Shown here: piece by piece, positions 24,300 through 37,573 of the stretch | How positions within the stretch are numbered: position 1 is the stretch's first letter | How the letters are laid out: every line of letters starts with the position of its first letter | Source of the DNA: Amphiduros pacificus | Lineage: Eukaryota > Annelida > Polychaeta > Phyllodocida > Hesionidae | DNA length: 64,000 nt | Reading direction: 5' to 3' | NCBI GenBank assembly: GCA_949316495.1 | Contig: OX439010.1 | Location: forward strand, 8,906,001 to 8,970,000 | Made by a program: the position numbers and the translations under genes | The notes under the pieces: model-generated | What the model saw: the letters and a program-made list of their open reading frames with translations, nothing else | What the model was told of the DNA's origin: nothing | The model's database searches: none

Positions 24300-27200
24300 A
24301 TGGCTTTGATGTTTACTGCTACTGCTAGGTAAGATTGCATACATGCTATTAATTTGAATTGACAATTTGTGTATTCATACTAAAAACAATGTTGTGTGTT
24401 TTATGCATTTCACATTTCTAGATTTTCTGCCAAATATGTGACTGACAATTGTGTTATTTCCTGAGCCCACCAACTGTCACTGAACAATTTTTTACATAAA
24501 ACTTCAAAGACAGTTAACATACAGTATGATACACTGGCTCCACCCATACTCGTCCACGACCAGTTTCCGCTCATGTAGACCGTGACAGCGGTTACAAGGG
24601 TTATATTCTGCTTAGACGCTGTAATCGGCAGAAATTGGTATTGAAGGAAAACTGGTCGGGCACGAGTATACAGTTGGGTCTGGCGGAAGGTAGTGGAAGC
24701 AGAACTCTCCTTCCTGCCCTCCATCTGATCACCCTCAGCAACATCGGCTGCGGGATGAAAAATGATTATTTCTGTGGTCAGCATGATTTAACCAAGTGAT
24801 GCCACTGTGGAGCATTCTTCTTGGACCATAACTTATAAGTAAAATTCTAATTAAACACATGTACCATTGCATATATATATATCTATACCAAACAATAAAA
24901 AGCAGCAGTGACGTTACCAGTGATGATGTCACCAGTGACAAAACAGAAAGTTCAAATTGATAACAATCGATGAGTAAAATATTTTGTTTGTTTGTTTAAT
25001 TTTTTCTGTATATTTTTTTATTTTTGTGTTTTTTCTATAAATTTTTGTAATGTTTGTTTAAATATTTAAACATGTCTCTATACTTTCTGGTTTGTTTGTT
25101 TATTTATTTTTTCCATTCATGTTACACATGGAGTACCATTTTTTCTTGTTTACCCTGTTTACAACTGATGGTCTCCAGGATGACCTAAAATGGGCGTCTG
25201 AAAGACTCACCAACATTCGACCTGTTTTGAAATTACCGACCTCATTATCAGCAGTTTCAGTTTCTCACACTGCCTTTGCAGAAAACCTCTCTATGACCCC
25301 AGAATCTCACACAAGTTCTCTGTGACATCATATTCTTACCTACAGAGTGAAATCTTAGCAGGTACCCATGTTAATCTTTGTCTAGAATTCAAGAAATTCT
25401 CAACGCCGAACAAATCCCTGAGGAGAACTCAGTCAAACTCGAAACCACCAGGGGGAAGGAAGTCGGCAAAGTAGTCTTGATATTTCAACATTTCTTAGCA
25501 TTAGTATCCAATTATTTTTTAGAGTTAATTCTCTTGGTTTGGTTAGAAACCAGCACTCATTTTATGGTTAGAAACCAGCACTTATTTTATCCCAAGTGAA
25601 AATGGAGATCCTGTAATGAAAATATCATGAAACCTGTTTATTCCTATTAATTTCAGTATCAAAAAAGCAGTTGGATTAATAAATGATTTGGATGGTGCCA
25701 AATTTCCATTGTTATTATCTAGGATTTTACAAAAGCTCCATTTGAAGGTAAGTTAAGGCAACTTCCATGCCATTTCTTCCATGCCATTATAGGCACAATT
25801 TGTTCAGAATTTAAAAAAAATATTAAGCTTCCATCATAAAGTCATATTTTACAAGATGTAAACTTATTTGATATTTTGTGTACACATTTTAAAGGTGCAA
25901 ACCTCCTACAAGACGCCATTGTATTATATTATTATTAAAGTTTAAATCATTTACCGGTACTAATCATTGACATAGAGATGCAGATGTATTCATCGCCAGC
26001 AACATTTGTTGGTTTCTTTTTCCATCTCTCTATCTGTCAACATTCAGAATAAAATCTCAGCTAATAAATGACATCCAAGATTGAAACTTGATGGAAATCT
26101 GTATCATAATGGTCTCCACAGTGGTTTTAAAAATATACTTGAATTGAAAGTAATGACTCAATGAACACTTAAGAAAACATATTAACATGGACTTTGTTCA
26201 GTGGCAATGATAGGTAGAGCTATAGTTTTTGGTTGGATGATATAACTAGGAAGCTTTAAGATCTTAATGCTATCTTAGCCCCTGACATGGGAAGGAAAAC
26301 TCATCTTAGAAAACTCAATTTGGTATTTAATCAAAACGAAAGAATATTTATTATATAAACATAAAAATGAGTAATGTATTTTAGGATGAGCGTACATTTA
26401 GCGAGGAAGAGGAGGAGCGCTTGCAGACAGCATTAAATATATCGGGGCCGCATCTGCAACTTGTACTCGAGGCTTGTGAATTCTTCCTGCACCAGGTAAA
26501 TGTCTCAAATAATCAGACACAGCCAGTAAAGAGATTCATGCTGTTTTAACCTTTCAAACTTAACAATTTTAAAAGTGAGTCTTTCCTTATTCTAAAACAG
26601 TAAATAGTGATTTTAATGGTTCAAATCTGGCATTGGTGGTGTTGCAACCCGAGCTGAGGTACCCAATGAATAGAAATCTAACACACTCAGATTCTGAGAA
26701 ATCATAGCGGTGTTCTCAATGGCCAATACCAGACACTATCACAATTTGGGTCGAGTACAAGATTACTTGCTAAGTTTTTTTTCTTCCAAATTTGACCTTT
26801 TACCTTGCTGAAATGACTGACAAATTTGTCCTTGCAATCCTTGATAGTGTATGTGGGTTTGTTTGCCTCATTATACCACTACAAAAAATTATGCAATCTC
26901 GGAAGGTCAAATTATTGTTTTATCATTCTGTTGTAGGCTGCTTATCATAATGCCAAACCAGCAGTACTTTCCCAACAGTTGCAACAGTTAAATCTCAATG
27001 AAGATAAGGTAGGTTCTCTATTATATGAATAAAACGGAGGTTTAATCCTGCATGACTTGAAGTGATACTGCAGTAATTTGATTATTCATCTTTGTAAAGC
27101 TTTTAAGTTATAAACAATATGTAAATTGGGAATATCATACAGAAAATAGTTGGTAGGAAAGTTTTGTTATCAATTTGAAATATTTATATGTAATATTACA

Positions 27201-28475
27201 GGTGTCGGCCATTGTAGAGGCTTGGACTAGCAATGCGAGAGGTGTCATAGAAAAGCTAAGGCACCGAACACTGCCACCAAAACAGGTATGCAATTGTCAG
27301 CAGGAATCTACCTGCACATTTAATACTTTTGGGAACATAATCGTCAATCATCATCTGACTGTACAGACAGGAAGAAGGAAGACGTCTATCAAAATTAAAA
27401 GGCCCCTCATCTTTGCTCAACTGAGCAGCCCTTAATATTGCAGTTTCAATGCATGATGCTCATCTGAGATTTTTGCACCAATATCCCTGTCAGTTTGGAT
27501 ATTATCCGAGCCAACATCACATGGGTGTCTCTCCCTTTTTGTGAATTTGACAACTTGAGAGAAGAAATATTGTTTGGTTCTTGAAATTAAAACCAGGGAT
27601 GCATCATATGAAGGTTTTGAAATGATTTCCTAGTCAATGACTTTGATCTTTATTACAAGTCCATGTTGGACTATCTCTGAAAACTTTGTTAAGGCAATAA
27701 GTTGACGACAAAGATACTCTTACCAAGCTTAAACCATGGATGCATCTTATCAGTATCTCAAATAGATAGTTGACCTTGACCTTGTTTGCCATAAGTACAT
27801 TTGGTTTATCTTACCCATATATACATCTGTCAATAACACCATAAAAAAAGTTTGGGGAATTCAACATAAATATAACAATTGACTCAGCTAATATTATTAC
27901 CTTTTTCTTACAGTTGGAGGATGTTAGTTGGCGTTTACACCTACAGATGGCGCAGAGTACACAGAGTAAAGTGAAGCAGCCAGCAGCCATGGTAGAACTG
28001 GGAATCAGAGATGACGGCACTCAAGAAAAGGAGAAAATTCGCATGGAATTCACACATGACCAACTCTATTCCTTCTACAATCAGGTTTGCACTGTGGTTT
28101 TTGCTCAAGATATCAGAATTTTATTAGAAGCTAAAGGCATAGCTAATTTTTCACAATGTTTCTGATGGGTATAATGAATGTGTACCCATATATTTGTTAA
28201 CCCTGCACCATACACATAAATGGCCATCTGTAATTTAATTCTTCACTTGTATGATTTATGTTTTGAATAATTGATTGGTGATTAAAGCTGATAATGAAAA
28301 GGAATAAAATTATAATGCAGTTATAAGCTATCAGTTACCATTGTAATATTTTTCTTCATCATTGGCCTATGTTTTTGTCAAATGGACTCTTCTTTATATA
28401 ATTAATTTAAAGAGTTTTTTTCTGTTCTTTTTTCAGTTGGAGACAATACAATCACAGATTGACTCTCTGAGCTGA
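24300..28475 (+). CDS. COMMD10: COMM domain-containing protein 10
   Basis: Seven coding exons: 24,300-24,328, 25,657-25,747, 26,385-26,495, 26,937-27,008, 27,202-27,285, 27,914-28,084 and 28,437-28,475. They sum to 597 bases, 198 residues plus stop (human 202), with all introns GT-AG. The tiny first exon encodes MALMFTATA and donates AG to a split Ser codon (AG|T), joining to [17 protein letters not shown]. The N-terminal helical half reads [16 protein letters not shown] and [20 protein letters not shown]. The COMM domain (about residues 129-198) reads [20 protein letters not shown] and ends [16 protein letters not shown], nearly the human ending. COMMD10 is a subunit of the Commander complex, which retrieves membrane proteins from endosomes with CCDC22 and CCDC93. 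The first exon is the least certain; all others are clear. Confidence 0.95.
25541..25590. repeat. 25-bp tandem duplication in COMMD10 intron 1
   Basis: GGTTAGAAACCAGCACTCAT plus TTTAT is followed at once by the same unit with one change. Two copies only; no function is implied. Confidence 0.85.
27590..27800. repeat. interspersed repeat fragment in COMMD10 intron 5
   Basis: The phrases AACCATGGATGCATC, TTGACCTTGACC and similar recur in this window at about 38,160-38,560, and such sequence is common in bivalve genomes. Family and edges are not defined here. Confidence 0.45.
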
Positions 28476-31400
28476 TACTCATGTAGGAATAAGAACATGC
28501 TGAATGGAAGGGACATGAGTCATGCAGAGTGCATTGCTGAACATGATAACAACTGACACAGAAAAGCAATATTTTTGCCCATGTTTTATTTACACAAAAG
28601 CTGGTATTGCTCAGAATTTAAAATGGTCACATGTCTTAACTTTAATATAGTCATGTTTTGGAGTTGGAATTATTACATTGTCATTTTAGAAGCTTTTTTT
28701 CTTTGTAAGCTTTAAGCAAATTAATATATTTCTGTGTATGTATTGAAAAAAAAACACTACTATCTCATACAAAGGTCATTTTTACATCTGTATCACAGAC
28801 CTATATCCTGTTAGTAGCATATTAATGCACAGAAAGACATTCCAAATTTATATAATTCTTTGCCCATATAAACATGCTGAAATACATAAGATGTAATGTA
28901 TAGCTGTAAAGGTTCAGTATACTTCAAAATAATTGTGATTGGTACAAGGAGTTTTGACATAAGGTAATTATGTCTAAAATCTACTTGAATTCATGAGCTG
29001 TCAAATCGCGAGTCCCCACTTGGAGGATAGTTCCTTGTGAATCCTAACCATGTGAAAGATAAATCAGTTAAAAATTCTGCTCTGCATTTTCCAAAGGGCA
29101 ACATAATGCCAAACATGGAACTCTGTGTGGATCACTTATATTACCGGTATGTCTATATAGTTAACTGCCTTAAAATAATTTTAATGAAAATAGCAGTAAT
29201 AAAATATAATACAAAAACAAAAATATTGATGTTATTGTTTTTTATCATAATTAATTCACAAAAGTACTGGACTGATATTATTCTTAGATAGAAAATCATC
29301 AGTTGAGCTTTAAAAGTAAATTAATTTTCTAACGAAAAGAATTCTCATTTGTGACAATATTGAAAAGGTGGTCATTTCTAAAAAAATCTCCATATGCTCT
29401 GCTTTCAGATATGCTCTTGATAAATAATATTTTGTGTAAATTATTTTTCATTATGTAGCAAGATGTGTTAAAAAGGGTATCTTTTAATATCAGAATACCA
29501 ACTAGAGGAATATGGGATGATTATACAGAGCATCAACAGAGATAGTTTTGTCATTCTCAGATATAGCAATTTAGATATGTGTAAAATGTCCCCTGTAAAT
29601 ATTTTGAATGTCTGATCTAAAGCACTGCATGCATTATTCAGTATATTGTTAAGCACGCCCCCAACCAGACCACTTTGACACCAATGCAACCAAGACAATG
29701 AAATGTCTTTCCTGGCTAATCCAACAGAACTTCGGATTTCGAAGAAAGTGGTTTATGTATATCAAAGGTTAGATTGGACATCATGGTTCAGCACAGTTCA
29801 AATATTAACTAGTATTGACCTGCGTTTCCAAAATTTCGCAAGATCCAAACCTCTTAATAATCCAAAACCATAATTTGAAAAAAAAATCTGAGGTTAATGC
29901 AAAATGGGCACAATTCATCATTTGACAATTCTACATAAGAATTCCATTCAGGAGTTTCAGAGGAGGTGAGTTTGATGAACAGACACAATGAATGAAATTA
30001 TTCCAACTTCACATTTACATTTCCCCCCTCCCCGCTCACAATTTTCCAGAACAGCTAATAAATACCATTTCAAGCCAAGAATGCCCTTATTCACCCAGCT
30101 TAAAAAAAATCAAGTGTAGTATTGATTTATGCTTTTTATTAAACAGGATACATTTTCATCACAACATTGTTTGGAAGTCAACATAAACAAGAAGCAATAA
30201 TCAAAGGATACATTGGAGGATAATGTATATAATCTGTAAACTATGGCCAGCAATAAACACATTGAAAACAATCATTTCCAGATTAGTTTTCATTTTATAT
30301 CATCAGATCAGAAAATCTGTTATGTCCAATTTTACTTGGGAGAATTATTTTACAATGTTTACATCATTGAATATAAAAAAAATATTCAAATTTGTTGTAA
30401 CCAGTTCTTAGAAGTATTTTTCATAGTATTTTTCTTTCTTTCTATTCATTGGCATGGATAAGGCAAGCAACTGCAGCCAAAAAGGCATCTCATTTATCCA
30501 AGCTTGAGAGTCAATTTGAATAGTTTAAATATTTGAAAGAATACCCACAACTGACAATCTCAGTTGACATCATTATAACAAGGCTAATTTTAAAGAATAT
30601 ATATGGTGCTTTCTGGACAAATGAAACTTTCCAATCTGATCTACAAATATAAAAAGCTAGATCTCCTATTGCCAATCAGATACCAAAACACTAAGCTCAA
30701 GACACCTGCATCAAGTAATAAAGAACTATCATGGAAAAGAGATGGCTAACTTTTAAAAAAATTCAATGCCTATATTAATAGGAAGAGGATTTAAATATTA
30801 TAATTTTCATCTTGATTATATATTTTGTGGTTTGACTTTTTTAAGACAATAAGCAATTCAAGATCAAATTATAGACAGCATCCAGAAAATAATATCATGA
30901 TTATAAGTTGAAAATTTTCAATACAATTAAATTTCAATCAGACTGATATTATCCTATAGAAGGCAATGAATTTTAAACTATTATAATTTACACAAAGAAA
31001 TTTGCATGTACTAATTCCAAAGTGTGACCAAAAGCCAAATTTCATTGAACTTTATATATGGTGACATAAACATGTGATTGCATACAGTCACATGATTAGA
31101 AGATCACAATTTTGTCAAACAAAATAGATCAGTTCATGCATGACCCAATACAGTCACCATTTCTAACACCCTCAAAGATGTTTAGATTATAATGGTTATA
31201 TAGTTGATATTGTGCATAAGACAAAGTTTAGAAAATCTGGACTTTGTTTATTACATATTTATTCAAGAGGGTAATTTGATAAACATGCAAAATCATAAAG
31301 CATCACTCCCACGGTATCCTTCACCACTTTTCACACATTGTAAACGATATTCACAGAAACAGAATTTTACGAAAAAAACCTCTCCAAAATTTCATGTACT

Positions 31401-32256
31401 TTTCTTCTGAAATAAAAGCAAATTTCATATCAACCAGGTTAATTAATGAACTAGTTTCACTCTATGTTCTGAGAACAGTTCCTGAGTAGGGGCTGTACAG
31501 CTATTTTCCTTGTTTTATTGCATGTGATACAAAATCTACAGTGAAAGTTGTTCTTCAAAAGGGCCTGACTATGCTGAAAGTAGAAAAACACCCTTGATGA
31601 TACTTTATCTAATTTATCGCATTTCAAAGCATGATGTAAATTTTGAATAAAAAATGAATAGCTGTCCAGACTTTTAAATGATCATTACACCTTGGTGACA
31701 TGAAGTGTGAAATCAGTGAGAAATCATAAATGCATAAAATTAAACTATGCCATTGTATCTCAAAGAAGATTATTGTTGTTACGCATTAATATATGCCTGT
31801 CACTGCTTATCGAATGAATGTTCATGCTGTGATTCTTCATAGGTGTGTTTGTTGCAAACAGGTTTCCCTACCACATATTTAGGAATACATAAAAAACATT
31901 AGAAAATATGTGCTTGAAGTATGCATGGATACACACAATGATCTGATGGATCCTCTAAATGATAGGTTTATTATCTGTGTATGACCAAGCAGGTATTCCT
32001 AGTGATGTAAGCAATTACCTTTCTTTAAATTAATTAGAAATAGACCACGTGCATTGTTTAAAGACACCATGGTTACAGCATTAACAACAATGCAGCAGCC
32101 TCATTTTGTTGCCAGTAACCAAGGTAACAGCACCAGTAAATAAACCAGTGAACATCAGGTCCATAATAATGAAGATGTGATTATGAAAGTTTGTGGTTAT
32201 AATACAAGTATTGTCATGAGTAATAATACCTAGGATGATAACATCACCTAGGGATG
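28476..32256. other. COMMD10/EIF3J convergent intergenic region
   Basis: The 3' ends of COMMD10 (plus) and EIF3J (minus) face each other across 3.8 kb, so both 3' UTRs lie here. The sequence is A/T-rich. No exon, RNA gene, terminal repeats or clear tandem array was found. Confidence 0.4.
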
Positions 32257-35200
32257 CTATATAAAATCATCATATTCATTGCCAAAATCTTGGTAATCAT
32301 CAAAGCCTGCTGTTTTGCCAACATTCATAGAAGCCTTTTTACTCTTCTTCTTTCCTTTACCCTGAAAAAGAAATATTTTTTTAGATTACTTTTTATTGTG
32401 TAGACAATGAATTGTGCGCAGCATTTATGCCAAAAGTATGCATGGGTTCGATTATTTTCCAAGAATAACAATCATGTATATCTTTCTCTCATTTTAGATG
32501 AATTTGACTTGAGTTTTTTTTTAATCATAAATTGAATTGTTTTTTGTGAAACAAAACTTCTCAAGAGGCAACCAAGACAAGCATGAATTCCTACCTTCTG
32601 TATTTTTGTCTTCTCATTTCCTAGTGTATTTAAAGTACTTCCTAATTTCTTTATCTCCTCTGCATCCACTGAAACAACAAGCTTAGGCATCAGTCTTCTG
32701 CTATTTCATTCTAACATATATTTATGGGATTTATTAAATACCACAAATTAAAAAAAACCAATAATGCCATTCTAGGAAACAAAAAAGTATTGGTTATAAT
32801 TTCAAACACCTTATTACTACAGTTTGATAGGCTTTTAGGATGTCAATTTGCAAGATCAAACAGACATGAATATATCTTAAATATTGAAGTAATCAATGGT
32901 ATTTGTGGTGATGTGAATGCAGTGATTCCCTAATTTCATAACACCAAACAGAGTGATTCCTCTCCCTTAAAAAACAATTAAAATTCCCTCTTAATGATCC
33001 CAAAATAGAGTTCATCCTCTTTCTCAATAAGCCCCAAATAGAATGATTCCTCTCACTTAATAAACCCTAAAGAGAATGATTCCTCTTCTGTAATAAACCC
33101 CAAAAAGATTGATTCTTTTCCCTTAACCCCAAATAGAATGATTCTGTTCCCTTAATAAACCCCAAAAAGTGTTAACATGAGGAGTGCAAGATGATATGAG
33201 TAATCAAATTATATTTTTTACTCTTTTATTGTTAACAAAAATGAATACTTACAACCTGTGCAAACCTCTCTAAATAACGAATCTAACATGCCAACATAAT
33301 GTGCCGATTTCTGAAAGAAGAAAAAATTTATCCATTTCACCAAATCACTTGCATTTTTCATTATTTGATTTCAGATGTTTTTTTAGTAAAAATGTTTTAA
33401 TGTGAACATGGTATGTATTTTCTTTAGCATAATGTATATGCAATGTGCATGTACTACATTAATAAAACATGACTATTAAAACTTTAATTAGGCTTACCTC
33501 AAACTGTAGTATTTTTTCCTTCAACATTTCTCCAAATTCCTCGAATTCTTCGGAGGTTACAGGATTCATTTTATCTATACCTTTTCCTTTTAAATCTTCA
33601 TTTGTCACTCCTAAAACATTGAAGCTCAAGATACAAAATATTGCTAAGATTTGAATATTTCACTTCCTTACCAATTAGTGTATTAGAATTGATATATCAA
33701 AGTATTAAATAAACTTAGAAAAAAATATTAAAGTATCTTAAGTAAATATTTCATATGATTACTGTTTAAATTAGGTCAAGGGTGGGTCTTTGTCTGCAAA
33801 AAGCTATTTATCCTGGGACAGTTATTACCAAGTTTCCCCCCTGTCAAAAATTGCCAACCCAGGTTTCATCAAAAGACAATGACCATGGTCAGTGTATTTT
33901 GGTTGATTTTAGTGAGATAGCTTAATTGTATCACAGTTTCATGGCCACATATCATTTAAGCATTTAACCTCTGTAAAATTGCCTTTGGCCTCTGTGGTTT
34001 CATAAATGCTTTAAAAAAAGCGTATAATGATTTACCAAATGTTTCCATGGCTACTTCCAAGTCAGCCTCTTCTTGGAGCTTCTGCTGTCTCAACTTCTCA
34101 GCCACTAACATTTCTGGGGTCCGAGCTTTCAACTCTTCCTCCGCCTTAAAACAAAAACCAAACTAAGCACTCAGAGACAAAGCTTTAGAACCCAAACCAC
34201 AAAGCATCTGATCAGGAAGGTTCTCAATGAAGCAAAATAATTTCAAATTACAGTCATATATGTCCATTACTGGAAAATATTTGCTGGAGCTTTATTTTCA
34301 AAACTCCTGGCAAAAGAGCCAATCAATTAGCATTTTCACAGTTTTACCAGATCAATTATTATGTTCTTTTTTCTTGCTAACAAGAAAAAATGGAGTTACA
34401 CAATGTCTTAATGAGAAATGCTACCCGTGTTATAGATTTGTGATAATTATAGGTAAAATGTTACCTTTAACCTCTTTTCCTCTGCCTCTTTCCTCCTCTT
34501 CTCTTCCTTTGCAGCTATGATCTCTTTCATACTTTTCTTTTTCTTAACCGGAGCTTCAATTTCTAAAATCAAATTGTGTCAAACATAATTCTTTCCATGA
34601 CATCTTTTTTTCAGGCACATATATCTATAAATGGTTAAAATTTCAGAGGTTGTGAACATGTAAATTTCAATAACTTTATGATAAATCCAAATTAACTGCT
34701 AAATTTCACATCTCCTATTTTCAAATATCAAATATTCCTTTACAAAATGTTGAAAAAAAGAGTATTGTTAATAAGATTGGTGTCAGAAAATTCCATACTG
34801 AGTCTACACAGGAGAATCTGACAAGAAATAAAACCTCTTATACAGGTAAAAGTATAAATATCAATTAACATACAAGATAAAAAGACAAAAAGATAACATG
34901 TGTACATTGGGACCTACTTTCATTTGTTATATCTTGCTTCTCCTCTTCTTCATCATCCCAGTTATCCTGTGAAAATAAAGAAGAATGAACATCTAATATA
35001 AATATTTAGCCAGTACTATAGCATTATTACCTGCTGACAATGACGGTCCTTTTCAATAACCTTAACTGTGTAGGAGTCAGTTCCTTTATACCCTTTAGGT
35101 AGCCATTTGTCAAGATTGAAAACCATTATGCCAGTACATATCAGGCTAACAATGATAAATGTTTTACAATGCACTTTCCATGTGAGAAATTTATTTTATA

Positions 35201-37573
35201 AAATCAGATCTTTAGTCTATTGAAAAGAATCCTTCAATCATTTCTCATGACGATAAGCATATTATTCAGGAGTGTCATTACACTGCTATGATGCTTTCAA
35301 AATGAAGGGAATCTTTTAGCCTGTTGATAAATTCCCACTATTAGTTTAGCCAGAAAGGACAGATAAAAGAAAAGTATGCATTTTTTTGTAACACGGATGG
35401 TCCTTTTTTGATATCCACTGCCGATATCTACTGCCGACACTTAATTAATTCCAAAAGGATGAGCCTATTTAAATTTTAATGATAGGCAGGACAAACCATT
35501 TTTTTCAGTGTATCTACATAAATTTAATAAACATGGTTAGTTCCCATTGGCATTTTAATGTTAACATTGTTTTTTTTTACCAAAAAGGTTGATAGAACAA
35601 AAAGGGTCAAAGATTTTAAAGGCTCTTTTGCCAAGTAAAAGGTTTCCCTGTCTGGTCTGCCAATGTCTGTTGTGATAGTGTCCTTGATCATCTCATAAGG
35701 TAACAGGTTCGGACCACAATGTTCGTTTTTGAGTTTATTCAGATCCATTCCGAAGTTGAAACTCCTAATGTTGAGTACTGCAATTCTCATGCTTGTATAC
35801 TCTCACACATTCTTTTCAACCTCGTTAAACTACACCTTTATTCTGTGATGTATAAATGAGAGATTGGATTCATATTTTTGATAATCATCAGTACTGAATG
35901 CCGTAAATAGAATAAAATGTGTCATGGCGCGATTGAAGGTTACAATTTTTTATTATTTGGCAATGTAACCCTCATGCACACTACTACAGTGACCGGCAAC
36001 TGTCCGAAACCGGCAGATTAAACTCGGACATTTTTAACTCGGTCAAATATCGAGTAAAACTGTTCTGTACTAATTGCAATTGAGCTGAATATAGTGCCTC
36101 ACACGTCACCTTTTAATTCCTATTCCTTTCAAAACGTTAAAAGTGTTTATTTATTTTCACGGCACGAGTGATGTTGTCACTGTCAAATGACGTCAGAAGT
36201 GGTGACGTAGCCAACTTCTCTGTATAAGTCAATGGAAACTCGGACAATCTGCAGGTTTGCTGAATGCGTGAAAATCATGCTATTTCTGTTAATATTGAAC
36301 GGGTATCATTAAAACTCCACAGACCGTTAAAGTCGAAGGTCTTCTTTCGATCTGAGCAGTTTTTACACAGTTTTTAAAGGTTTTGTGAAAATCGGGAGTG
36401 AAAAACATGAAAGTGTCCAGATTTGGCTGCCGGTCACTGTAGTTAGGGTAAAGCCTAGTTAGCCACCGGGGGGGGGGGGGGGGGGTGTTACTCTCATAGT
36501 CAGCATTACCGGGGAAGCTGGGCTAAATAGGGTCCTTTTCGCTGATATTTTCCCTAAAACAGGATAAGATGTTTCATCATTTCCCCTAAAACAGGGTACT
36601 ATTTTTCAAATTTCTCCCTAAAACAGGGATCACAATCCCCCTTTCCAAATCTCCCCCTTCTGCATCATCCCTAAATGAGGGTATAAAAAAATTCAGCTAG
36701 TCCTAAATCAGGGTACCAATAATGATAGAATATTTCCCTAATTCAGGCTCTGGGGTTTTCAGTTCCATCCCAGCCTCCGCGGGTTAAAATCAATGGAAAA
36801 CAGGTCAGACACCCATGATATGCATGGCAAGATACTCGTAAGCATGTATTGCAAGAATACAAGTGAAGTCGGCCCCCAAGTGAAGTCGGCCCCGCCGTGG
36901 GTAGGTGAACTCGGCCCCCAAGAGAAGCCGGCCCCAGTCACTCTGTACCGGCTCAAAACTCATGAAATCTCCTTCGAGAAGGCTATTTGACCCTAAGGGC
37001 ATTAACTAACCCTAGGGACCCTCGGTAGCCGTTAATTTTCTTCCGGTAACTTGATATTCTAGTCACCTAAATGTGGGGGCCGACTTCTCCTAGGGGCCGA
37101 CTTCTCTCGGGGGCCGACTTCACTTGTTACCGTATTGCAACATGGACTAATTAGTCCATGATTGCAACGAGTGGTTGATAATATTGAATAACATATGTCA
37201 CATTATCAATAATCAAACCTCACTTTTTGTTCTATCTCCAAGTGGGTTTTACATTTGTTAAACAATATTGACAACATATGTGATCCAATATATGAGTTAC
37301 TACGCATTAAGTATCAGGTTATTACTGTCCGTCTGTTAGTCATCACTCTGGTGAAACACATGGCCTACCTTGATATCGTCATCTTCGTCTTCGCCCTCCC
37401 ATTTGTCCGTCGATACCGGCTTTGTCGGGCCTGCTGGCTCGAAATCTTCTGCGTCTACAAATTCACATAACATTCGTGGTTACACGTGAGGTTTTATATT
37501 TCTTGTTAAGTAAATTATGAGACAATATTGGAAAGTTTTTTGCCGGCAACTTACCCCATTCAACGTCCGACAT
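32257..37573 (-). CDS. EIF3J: eukaryotic translation initiation factor 3 subunit J
   Basis: Nine coding exons on the minus strand: 37,573-37,555, 37,454-37,369, 34,966-34,918, 34,562-34,465, 34,144-34,036, 33,610-33,498, 33,310-33,253, 32,668-32,595 and 32,361-32,257. They sum to 711 bases, 236 residues (human 258). The first exon gives MSDVEW and joins across a split Asp codon to DAEDFEPAGPTKP. It continues with the acidic stretch WEGEDEDDDIK and DNWDDEEEEK, a basic helix KKKKSMKEIIAAKEEKRRKE, LRQQKLQEEADLEVAMETFG, IDKMNPVTSEEFEEFGEML, and ends GFDDYQDFGNEYDDFI, the usual acidic-aromatic tail. eIF3j is a loosely bound eIF3 subunit that contacts the 40S decoding centre and controls mRNA entry and ribosome recycling. 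Intron 2 (34,967-37,368) is the longest and holds two MITEs. Confidence 0.95.
32940..33172. repeat. imperfect tandem array, unit about 36 bp, in an EIF3J intron
   Basis: About six or seven diverged copies share CCCAAATAGAATGATTCCTC and CCCTTAATAAAC phrases. The array lies in the intron between the exons at 33,253 and 32,668. Confidence 0.8.
35985..36441. mobile_element. Tc1/mariner-like MITE with TA target duplication
   Basis: Inverted ends begin CAGTGACCGGCA (35,987) and end TGCCGGTCACTG (36,439), flanked by TA on both sides (35,985-35,986 and 36,440-36,441). The 453-bp body has no transposase frame. Inside are several CGGACA phrases and a TGACGTCA-like site (AATGACGTCAGAAG). CAGTG ends and a TA duplication fit Tc1/mariner. 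It sits in EIF3J intron 2. Confidence 0.85.
36468..36485. repeat. run of 18 G
   Basis: An uninterrupted G tract next to CCACC, 27 bases past the TA-type MITE. On transcribed EIF3J pre-mRNA it reads as C. It is a candidate G-quadruplex on the plus strand and is likely unstable in length. Confidence 0.9.
36545..36755. repeat. short imperfect repeat around CCCTAAAACAGGG
   Basis: CCCTAAAACAGGRT and relatives (CCCTAAATGAGGGT, CCTAAATCAGGGT) recur about six times. The core is itself nearly palindromic. No gene. Confidence 0.7.
36846..37140. mobile_element. MITE with 9-bp target duplication and compound inverted ends
   Basis: GTATTGCAA flanks both sides (36,846-36,854 and 37,132-37,140). The 277-bp element has inverted ends with ACAAGTGAAGTCGGCCCCC shared exactly. 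Inside each end the unit GAAGTCGGCCCC is repeated two or three times, so the ends are compound. A 9-bp duplication is typical of Mutator-like (MULE) transposases. No transposase frame is present. It lies in EIF3J intron 2. Confidence 0.85.
37141..37160. repeat. perfect 20-bp palindrome
   Basis: CATGGACTAATTAGTCCATG reads the same on both strands. It starts one base after the right target duplication of the neighbouring MITE. Confidence 0.9.

Noticed and set aside
35524-35790. An 88-codon minus-strand frame in EIF3J intron 2
   Set aside because: No family recognised, no splice signals that would add it to EIF3J, and the exon phases on both sides are satisfied without it.
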